Below, in pieces: positions 5,256 through 10,866 of a stretch of 10,866 nucleotides of DNA. Made by a program: the position numbers and the translations under genes. Location of the stretch: assembly GCA_020060485.1 (NCBI GenBank), contig JAGVAB010000154.1, forward strand, positions 1 through 10,866, read 5' to 3'. This DNA is from Anaerolineales bacterium. GTDB taxonomy: Bacteria > Chloroflexota > Anaerolineae > Anaerolineales > Anaerolineaceae. The notes under the pieces were generated by a model. That model had not been told where the DNA came from. It made no database searches and saw only the letters and a list, made by a program, of their open reading frames with translations. Numbering within the stretch: position 1 is the stretch's first letter; each line of letters starts with the position of its first letter.

Positions 5256-6917
5256 ATGTCTGGAGCAAGACCTGTTCGAGCACCACACGGCAGCCAGTTG
5301 ACCTGCAAGAACTGGTTGATCGAAGCGGCGTATCGCATGATCCAGAACAATCTGGACCCGGAAGTGGCGCAGCACCCGGAGCGGCTGGTGGTCTACGGCG
5401 GCAGGGGAAAAGCCGCCCGCAACTGGGAATCCTTTGATGCCATCCTCGAAACACTCAAAAAAATGGATGCCGATGACACCTTGCTGGTGCAGTCCGGCAA
5501 GCCGGTGGCCGTTTTCAAAACCCACCCCGATGCGCCGCGCGTCTTGCTGGCCAACTCCAACCTCGTTCCACATTGGGCCACCCAGGAGCATTTCGACGAA
5601 CTGGACGCCCAGGGCCTGATGATGTTCGGCCAGATGACGGCCGGCTCATGGATCTACATTGGCACCCAGGGCATCCTGCAAGGCACCTATGAAACCCTGG
5701 CCTCGCTGGCCGCCCAAAATGGCTGGCCTTCGCTGCGCGGCAAATTTGTGCTCACCGCCGGCCTGGGCGGGATGAGCGGCGCTCAACCCCTGGCCATCAC
5801 CATGAACGAAGGCGTGGGCCTGATCGTGGAGGTTGACCCGGCCAAGGCTGCCTGGCTGCTGCGCATTGGCTACATCGAGATGGTGGTGGACGACCTGGAC
5901 GAAGCTCTGCGTCTGGTAGACGAAGCCAAACAGGCAGGCATTCCCCGCTCGGTGGGTCTGGTGGCCAATGCCGCTGATGTGCATCCCGAGCTGGTACAGC
6001 GCGGCATCATCCCGGACGTGGTCACCGACCAGACCCCCGCCCACGACTTTCTGGCCTACGTGCCCAGTGGTCTGGATGTGACCCAGGCCGAAGAACTGCG
6101 CCAGCGCGACCCGGCCGAATACACCCGCCGCGCCGTCGATTCGATGTCGGTGCACGTGCAAGCCATGCTGGCCTTCCAGCAGCTCGGCGCAGAGGTCTTT
6201 GACTATGGCAACAATATCCGCCAGCGTGCTTATGACAATGGCGTGAAAGACGCATTCGACTTCCCTGGATTTGTGCCAGCCTATATCCGTCCGCTATTTT
6301 GTGAAGGCAAGGGGCCATTCCGCTGGGTGGCCCTGTCCGGTGACCCGGAAGACATCTACAAAACCGATGCGGCCATTATGGAGCTTTTCCCGGAGGATGC
6401 CCATCTGCACCGCTGGTTGAAGATGGCCCGCAAGCAGGTGCCCTTTCAGGGCCTGCCGGCCCGTATTTGCTGGCTGGGCTATGGCGAACGTCATCTGGCC
6501 GGTCTCAAATTTAACCAGATGGTCGCAGATGGCACACTTCAGGCACCCATTGTCATCGGCCGTGATCACCTGGATGCCGGATCGGTGGCTTCGCCTAACC
6601 GCGAAACCGAAGGCATGCGCGACGGCACAGATGCGGTCAGCGACTGGCCGCTGTTGAACGCCATGCTCAACGCAGTCAGCGGGGCAACATGGGTCTCTTT
6701 CCATCACGGCGGCGGGGTGGGCATTGGCTTCAGCCAGCACGCCGGTCAGGTGATCGTGGCCGATGGCACGCCCGAAGCTGCCGCCCGCTTGCAGCGCGTT
6801 CTCACTTGCGACCCAGGCATGGGCGTTGTGCGCCATGCCGACGCCGGTTATGAAATCGCCATCGAGACAGCCCGCCGCACCGGCATGTGGCTGCCGATGA
6901 TTAATAAGGAAGGATAA
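5256..6917 (+). CDS. hutU: Urocanate hydratase (urocanase)
   Basis: The 553-residue protein is a full-length urocanase (EC 4.2.1.49), which adds water to urocanate to give 4-imidazolone-5-propanoate, the second step of histidine breakdown, using tightly bound NAD+ as an electrophile. Visible family blocks in order are [11 protein letters not shown] at 47-57, [11 protein letters not shown] at 167-177 (NAD-binding glycine-rich region), FDYGNNIR at 315-322, [10 protein letters not shown] at 403-412 and [15 protein letters not shown] at 483-497. Cys405 in the fourth block corresponds to the active-site Cys of the Pseudomonas enzyme. GGAGG five bases before the ATG supports the start. No hutH, hutI or hutG lies in the window, so the rest of the pathway must be elsewhere or absent. 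It leads an operon with two membrane proteins, starting 4 bases after its stop. Confidence 0.97.
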   Translation: MSGARPVRAPHGSQLTCKNWLIEAAYRMIQNNLDPEVAQHPERLVVYGGRGKAARNWESFDAILETLKKMDADDTLLVQSGKPVAVFKTHPDAPRVLLANSNLVPHWATQEHFDELDAQGLMMFGQMTAGSWIYIGTQGILQGTYETLASLAAQNGWPSLRGKFVLTAGLGGMSGAQPLAITMNEGVGLIVEVDPAKAAWLLRIGYIEMVVDDLDEALRLVDEAKQAGIPRSVGLVANAADVHPELVQRGIIPDVVTDQTPAHDFLAYVPSGLDVTQAEELRQRDPAEYTRRAVDSMSVHVQAMLAFQQLGAEVFDYGNNIRQRAYDNGVKDAFDFPGFVPAYIRPLFCEGKGPFRWVALSGDPEDIYKTDAAIMELFPEDAHLHRWLKMARKQVPFQGLPARICWLGYGERHLAGLKFNQMVADGTLQAPIVIGRDHLDAGSVASPNRETEGMRDGTDAVSDWPLLNAMLNAVSGATWVSFHHGGGVGIGFSQHAGQVIVADGTPEAAARLQRVLTCDPGMGVVRHADAGYEIAIETARRTGMWLPMINKEG

Positions 6918-6921
6918 TAAC

Positions 6922-7284
6922 GTGCCTTCGAAGCGCATCTTACGCTTTACCCTGGCCATCCTGACCGGGCTGGCGCTGGGACTGGTCTACGGCTGGATAT
7001 TGCGGCCAGCAGTTGCCCAGCGTGCAGATCCCCGTGACCTGCGCCAGGATTATCAAATGGACTATGTATTAATGGTGGCCGAAGTGTATGACCGCGAAGG
7101 CAACGTCGCCCAGGCAACCGAGCGGCTGCATTACCTGGGCAATGAGCCAGTGAGACGCTATGTGCAGCGCGCCATTCTGGCCGGCGGGCAGGCGGGCCTT
7201 GACCCGCACGACATGGATGTCTTAAACCGTCTGGACCAGGCACTGGGTTCGTGGATCCCTCAACCGGAGGAGGCCGCACCTTGA
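6922..7284 (+). CDS. Small single-pass membrane protein (paralogue 1)
   Basis: The product has 120 residues and no function I can name. One transmembrane helix with glycine steps spans about residues 8-27. The outside or soluble part contains DPRDLRQDYQMDYVLMVAE at 36-54, followed by YDREGNVAQATERLHYLG, a helix-turn-helix repeat resembling one TPR unit. The same pattern occurs in the next gene, so the two are relatives. The start is a GTG with AAGGAAGG eight bases upstream. It follows hutU by 4 bases and its TGA overlaps the TTG start of the next gene, so the three are co-transcribed and the last two probably translationally coupled. Confidence 0.8.
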   Translation: MPSKRILRFTLAILTGLALGLVYGWILRPAVAQRADPRDLRQDYQMDYVLMVAEVYDREGNVAQATERLHYLGNEPVRRYVQRAILAGGQAGLDPHDMDVLNRLDQALGSWIPQPEEAAP

Positions 7285-8117
7285 ACGAGAGCCGCAATAA
7301 CTGGTTCCTGCTGACCGGCATGTTCATTGGTCTGGGTATAGGGCTGTTGATTTCCCTGCTGCTCAACCCTGTAAGCTATACCAATGTGGCCCCGCGTTCA
7401 ATGGATGAAGACGGTCGCAATGGCTACCGCCTGATGGTGGCCCTGGCTTACCAAGCCAATGGCGACCTGGGCCGGGCGCAGGCCCGCCTGAAACTGCTGG
7501 CTGACGAGAACCCGGCCTACACTCTCGGGGCGCAAGCCCAGCGCACACTGGCTGAAACCGGCAATACCGAGACCGCCCGGGCACTGGCTCAATTGGCCGC
7601 CGATCACAACAAACCCCTGCCGCGGCCGGCGCTGGTGTCCACACCCACCCCGACCCTCACCGCGACCCTCCCGCCGGAAGAACAGCAACAACTCCTTGAA
7701 GAGACTGCCGATCCAGAAGTGACACCCACCCCGCTGGTCACTTTTACCCCGCGGGCCGCCCTGCGCACGGTTCCCACCCTGGGCGCCCCTTTTGACCTGC
7801 GCCAGCGGCAAATCGTGTGCGACCCGGGACTGCCCGAAGGTTTGCTGCAGGTTGAGGTCGTTGACGGCCAAAGCGAGCCTGTGGCAGGCGTGCGCGCGCA
7901 GATCACCTGGAGCGGCGGCGAGGATCAGTTCTTTACCGGGCTTTATCCGCGCATCAGCCCCGGCTATGCCGATTTTCAAATGATGCCCGAAATCGTTTAC
8001 AGCCTGCGGGTGGGTGAAGCCGGTGAAACCGTGACCGGCCTGTATGCATCTCCCTGCCAGGATGGTGAAGGCAACCCATACTGGGGCGGCTGGCTACTGC
8101 GCTTTGGACAGCAGTAA
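7281..8117 (+). CDS. Membrane-anchored protein with TP-rich linker (paralogue 2)
   Basis: The product has 278 residues from a TTG start at 7281, which is backed by GGAGGAGG at 7266-7273, seven bases upstream. A GTG at 7251 would add ten residues with no Shine-Dalgarno of that quality. A transmembrane helix spans about residues 8-29. Residues 44-112 are helical and TPR-like, with GYRLMVALAYQANGDLGRAQ at 48-67 matching the related stretch in the preceding protein. Residues 118-160 form a Thr/Pro-rich linker. A C-terminal beta-rich domain at about 170-278 has two Cys (180, 259) that may pair, and resembles an extracellular Ig-like or carboxypeptidase-regulatory fold in texture only. It probably projects outside the membrane and holds complexes; no enzyme motif is seen. 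Confidence 0.8.
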   Translation: MNESRNNWFLLTGMFIGLGIGLLISLLLNPVSYTNVAPRSMDEDGRNGYRLMVALAYQANGDLGRAQARLKLLADENPAYTLGAQAQRTLAETGNTETARALAQLAADHNKPLPRPALVSTPTPTLTATLPPEEQQQLLEETADPEVTPTPLVTFTPRAALRTVPTLGAPFDLRQRQIVCDPGLPEGLLQVEVVDGQSEPVAGVRAQITWSGGEDQFFTGLYPRISPGYADFQMMPEIVYSLRVGEAGETVTGLYASPCQDGEGNPYWGGWLLRFGQQ

Positions 8118-8144
8118 CCGGCTCACCCCAAACCAGCAAGTCGG

Positions 8145-8161
8145 GGCGCACAACATGCGCC
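8145..8161 (+). terminator. Weak hairpin after hutU operon
   Basis: GGCGCA at 8145-8150 pairs with TGCGCC at 8156-8161 around a 5-nt loop, 28 bases past the stop. No T run follows directly, so it may be a weak terminator or a stability hairpin. CGGGGCG at 8142-8148 can alternatively pair with CGCCCCG at 8175-8181. Confidence 0.35.
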
Positions 8162-8180
8162 AGTAAAATTCTCTCGCCCC

Positions 8181-8217
8181 GTTCACTTCGACAGGCCCGG
8201 TGAGTGGTCAAGCTCAT
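8181..8217. repeat. Degraded REP-like dispersed palindrome
   Basis: The stretch reads GTTCACTTCGACAGGCCCGG followed by TGAGTGGTCAAGCTC. It resembles the widespread extragenic palindrome of the type TTCACTTCGACAGGCTCAGTGAA found in many bacterial genomes, but the second arm has diverged, leaving only a 4- to 5-bp stem. It lies in the gap between convergent genes, the usual place for such elements. Confidence 0.5.
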
Positions 8218-8270
8218 CATGAATCAAAACGACACCTCGACCAGATCGGTACACGGTTTGATAAATAATC

Positions 8271-8304
8271 AGCCCCCCGCAGGTGCGATGACCTGCAGGG
8301 GGCT
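8271..8304 (-). terminator. Strong hairpin between convergent operons
   Basis: 8271-8284 pairs with 8291-8304 over 14 positions with a single C-A mismatch and a 6-nt loop. It lies 23 bases past the MFS gene stop. T-rich sequence after it is weak on both strands, slightly better on the minus strand, so it probably ends the MFS transcript and may also block the hutU transcript. Confidence 0.65.
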
Positions 8305-8326
8305 GTGCTCTTAATAGTCAATCGCT

Positions 8327-9592
8327 TTACCGTTCGACTTCAATCTCTTCCAGTTCCATGGTCTTGGTTTCTTGCGGGTTGAAGAAAACAATGATGGCGA
8401 TCGGGATGAACATCAAAGCTCCGGCAACCACCCAGAACCATTCCATGGTTGGGGACGCCTTGAGCATCACAGCCGCCAGCGCCGGGCCAACCACATACGA
8501 GACTCTGGCCGCAGTAGTGGTCCAACCCATGCAAGCGCCGCGCCGTTCAGTGGGGAATACTTCCGGCACATACACCACAATCCAGGTATAGGTGAAAGAG
8601 GTGAAGAAGCCCGTCACCACTGCCGCGATCGGCAGAAAAACACCCTGGGCAAAACCCATGAAGGCCACCACAGCTGCCAGGCCAAGGCACCCGTAGATCA
8701 TCGCCGGTTTGCGGCCAATGCGGTCCATGATCCAGCCGCCAGCCACACCGCCCAGCATGGCCATGATCAGCGTGCCCAGCAGCACCATGGACCACTGTGA
8801 AAGCGTGAATCCCTTGATAGTCATGAAATAATACCCGGCCCAGAAATACAGGAACTGGTAGACCAGCCAGGCCAGCCAGATGGCAGCCGAAATGATGATG
8901 TAGCGCACATCCTGCTTGTTGATCACGCCCAGGCCAAAGAAATGATTTTTGCGCTCACCAGAGCGGCGCTCGGCCTGGATGATCTGAAAACGTTTGGTTT
9001 CTTTCATGAAGAACCACATGACCAGCAGGGGCATCATGAAAACGAACATGACCCCATACATCCACTTCCAGCTCAGCCCCAGGGTATTCACTAGAAGGGG
9101 TGGCAGCAAGGCCTGCAGCGGGATCAAACCAATCACGTACACGATCGAGACATACTTGGCCCGCTTTTCTGCCGGCGACTCCTCGCTGATCGGAATGGTC
9201 CACATGTTTGACACGGTAGCAAACAAGGCAACCGTATACGCCACCATGAACAAATGGATCGTGGGGGTGTACAGGATGACAACCAGGGAGGAAATGCCCA
9301 TGAACAGGATCAACACCAGCAGCGACCACTTGCGGCCAATGATGTCATTCAGGCCATTCAGCAAAAAGATCAAAAAGGTAAAAGACAGATAAGCTGCTTC
9401 CAGCCAGGAAAACTCGGATGCCGTAATGCCATATTCTTCGATGATATAGGGGATGGCGGTAGTCTTGACCGTGGAAAGATACTGGTCCATAATGGCCACC
9501 AATCCGGTGAAGATCATCAAATAAATCAAATAAGAACGCCCGCGGGTCTTGCGGGTACCCTTTGCTCTGGATTCTGCAGTTGCTGTACTCAT
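8327..9592 (-). CDS. MFS transporter, 12 membrane helices
   Basis: The product has 421 residues and about twelve hydrophobic helices in two groups of six, separated by a charged loop near 198-226. Loop 2-3 has NGLNDIIGRKW (about 79-89) and loop 8-9 has GGWIMDRIGRKP (about 285-296), the two copies of MFS motif A. VPEVFPTERRG at about 342-352 after helix 10 is typical of the sugar porter and related metabolite-proton symporter groups. The substrate cannot be read from the sequence. The tail is acidic and cytosolic. The gene begins with ATGATG; GGAG stands three bases before the first and six before the second, so I used the second. It lies 45 bases downstream of the transglutaminase-like gene on the same strand, so both probably form an operon. 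Confidence 0.9.
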   Translation of the reverse strand: MSTATAESRAKGTRKTRGRSYLIYLMIFTGLVAIMDQYLSTVKTTAIPYIIEEYGITASEFSWLEAAYLSFTFLIFLLNGLNDIIGRKWSLLVLILFMGISSLVVILYTPTIHLFMVAYTVALFATVSNMWTIPISEESPAEKRAKYVSIVYVIGLIPLQALLPPLLVNTLGLSWKWMYGVMFVFMMPLLVMWFFMKETKRFQIIQAERRSGERKNHFFGLGVINKQDVRYIIISAAIWLAWLVYQFLYFWAGYYFMTIKGFTLSQWSMVLLGTLIMAMLGGVAGGWIMDRIGRKPAMIYGCLGLAAVVAFMGFAQGVFLPIAAVVTGFFTSFTYTWIVVYVPEVFPTERRGACMGWTTTAARVSYVVGPALAAVMLKASPTMEWFWVVAGALMFIPIAIIVFFNPQETKTMELEEIEVER

Positions 9593-9636
9593 CATACGCT
9601 CCTTTCAAAACAGAAAATAATGAAAACAATGGCTCT

Positions 9637-10566
9637 TCACGATACACTGACAGCCGCAGCCCGCGCCGCTACGTCGTAAGCCTGCAAACCACCAGCTTCG
9701 GCCAGCACCTGCCGGCCAAGTTCAATTTGTTTCAGCACACTGATATTGACCCGCTCCATGGAGGCCGGCGAGATGCGATGCAGCAGCCATGAACCGGCTG
9801 CCAGCCCTGGCGGCAGGGCCTCAAGATGCATGATGGTACCCGGTTTGGCAGTGAACCATACACCCAATGAATCTTCGCCAAAACGGGTAATGGGGATTCT
9901 GGCCGCCGCCTGGCGCTCGGCTGTGGGGCCGACATGCGCCACCATCCAGCGGCCATCCACAAATGCCTCACCCTCGCCCTCAAACAGGAAATTACCCAGC
10001 GAGTCATACCATTTCCTGAGCAGCGGATCGGCATCAATGGTCGCTTCCCGCCAGGATTGGATCATATTGCTGGAGAATATCTTGTAGCGCGCCGGAATGC
10101 CGGCTGCCCGGCACAAGGCAATGAACAAGCCGATCAATTCAAAACAGGTACCTGTGCCCAGACGCAGGGTTTCCTCCACTGGCCGGATAGGGCGAATCTC
10201 CAGGGTGGTCATTTCTTTTACAAAGCTGAAAGCAGCCTGGGAAAATGCCAGGTCGGATGTCTGAAAGGCGCCCAGCTCCTGCGCCTTGGCCACCACCTCT
10301 GGCGCCCGGCAGTTGCAGAAAGGCACTGGCCGCAAATAACGCTGATTGGAACGCGGCAATTGCAGGTCTGGTCTGGGGGCAGGCAAATCATAGCGCCGCG
10401 ACGGGCGCTGATAATGTTCTTCACTGGGATGGGTCTGGCGCAATCTCTTGATTTCGCTGGCGCTGGTCAGCAAAAGCTGGCTGATTGAGAAAACACCCTT
10501 CAGGATCAGTCTGGCATAAGTGAGATGGCCGCAGATTTCTTCGCTGGCGGCTTCGGATATTGTCAT
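9637..10566 (-). CDS. Transglutaminase-like protein, altered active site
   Basis: The product has 309 residues. RLGTGTCFELIGLFIALCRAAGIPAR, around 135-160, is the nucleophile block of the transglutaminase/cysteine-protease fold with Cys141 at the helix start. EAFVDGRW at 200-207 and VGPT at 212-215 match the usual ...HAWVEAYVDGRW...VDPT region, but the expected His falls on a Glu (near 196) and the expected Asp on Gly213. His211 is nearby and could substitute. It may be inactive, or use another layout. There is no signal peptide, so it is likely cytosolic. A Cys-x-Cys (84, 86) lies in the N-terminal part. The ATG at 10566 has GAAAGG six bases upstream; extending to 10695 adds residues of no family pattern. 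It precedes the MFS gene in an operon. Confidence 0.75.
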   Translation of the reverse strand: MTISEAASEEICGHLTYARLILKGVFSISQLLLTSASEIKRLRQTHPSEEHYQRPSRRYDLPAPRPDLQLPRSNQRYLRPVPFCNCRAPEVVAKAQELGAFQTSDLAFSQAAFSFVKEMTTLEIRPIRPVEETLRLGTGTCFELIGLFIALCRAAGIPARYKIFSSNMIQSWREATIDADPLLRKWYDSLGNFLFEGEGEAFVDGRWMVAHVGPTAERQAAARIPITRFGEDSLGVWFTAKPGTIMHLEALPPGLAAGSWLLHRISPASMERVNISVLKQIELGRQVLAEAGGLQAYDVAARAAAVSVS

Positions 10567-10861
10567 TGATCGCCTTTCAATGCACACAACGCGCCCATGT
10601 GCAGGTCTTCCAGACCAGTCAGGATTCGTTATAGTGTTGAAGGATGATAAGGAAACTGAGTTGGATTGGGCGAATGTTGTGCAACCCGGGGACACCGGGA
10701 GAACCGCCGCGCTCAGAATGATGGGATTGTATCATAATTTTGACGCAACCACCCGAAGATTGCTGCGGGGGTGTACTAAAAAGTTGTTAGAGGGATAGCA
10801 AAAAGAGAGCCAACCTGTTAAGATAGCGGTTCCAACACCAAAATCAAACAGGAGGCTCACA
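10567..10861. other. Gene-free region between divergent genes
   Basis: This 295-base gap separates the minus-strand transglutaminase-like gene and a plus-strand gene. I see no convincing ORF, RNA gene or well-spaced promoter. It contains two short inverted repeats near the minus-strand start: TGCACA 10581-10586 with TGTGCA 10598-10603, and GGTCT-tcc-AGACC at 10604-10616. A possible minus-strand -10 TATAAC lies at 10633-10628 with a poor -35. Confidence 0.4.
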
Positions 10862-10866
10862 ATGGA
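10862..10866 (+). CDS. Start of a gene cut by window end
   Basis: AGGAGG at 10850-10855 is followed six bases later by ATG at 10862. Only the first codon and part of the second are present, so the product cannot be named. It is divergent to the transglutaminase-like gene. Confidence 0.6.

Noticed and set aside
10567..10695. Longer start of the transglutaminase-like protein
   Set aside because: The added 43 residues are of low-complexity character and the ATG at 10566 has its own Shine-Dalgarno.
10520..10798. Plus-strand ORF of 92 codons in the right-hand gap
   Set aside because: It overlaps the start of the transglutaminase-like gene, and neither a Shine-Dalgarno nor family motifs were seen.

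Overview
The window looks like chromosomal DNA of a mid-to-high GC, free-living bacterium, most likely a member of the Chloroflexota (Anaerolineae-like). I infer this from gene style: lipoproteins with Ala/Gln/Thr-rich spacers, a membrane protein with a Thr-Pro-rich linker, a lipoprotein domain with the Gly-x-Trp-x-Asn ... Cys-x4-Cys-x-Trp pattern that I recall from that phylum, and a bacterial RIO kinase. No taxonomic marker such as rRNA is present. There are no tRNAs, rRNAs, CRISPR arrays, transposases or phage genes.

Layout. 1-265 is non-coding but rich in structure: a 15-bp inverted repeat with a 32-nt loop, a four-by-four G-run tract and a bulged hairpin, then a good sigma70-type promoter. 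This promoter drives a 27-codon ORF (266-349) with a clear Shine-Dalgarno, followed by two intrinsic terminators that share the same stem core. 531-2597 holds a RIO1-like atypical protein kinase and a tandem-GNAT acetyltransferase, closed by a strong terminator. A regulatory-looking leader full of GATGTC-type half-sites (2654-2759) precedes a small CBS-pair protein (2771-3271). Two hairpins lie between it and a converging two-gene lipoprotein operon on the minus strand (4892 to 3438).

5256-8117 is a plus-strand operon led by urocanate hydratase (hutU), with a recognisable promoter. It is followed 4 nt later by two related single-pass membrane proteins, the second starting at a TTG that overlaps the stop of the first. 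A strong hairpin at 8271-8304 and a decayed REP-like palindrome separate this from a minus-strand pair: a transglutaminase-fold protein whose His and Asp are not at the usual places, and a 12-helix MFS transporter. The last 300 bases are gene-free and end in the Shine-Dalgarno and first codon of another plus-strand gene.

How the genes may work together. hutU has no other histidine-degradation gene beside it. The co-transcribed membrane proteins have no obvious catabolic role, so the operon may be a chance co-transcription or a novel link. The kinase and acetyltransferase are co-directional and could share a transcript. The most unusual pieces are the tiny peptide unit with its paired terminators, the CBS leader, the hutU-membrane-protein operon and the degenerate transglutaminase. 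I see no complete known defence or biosynthetic system.
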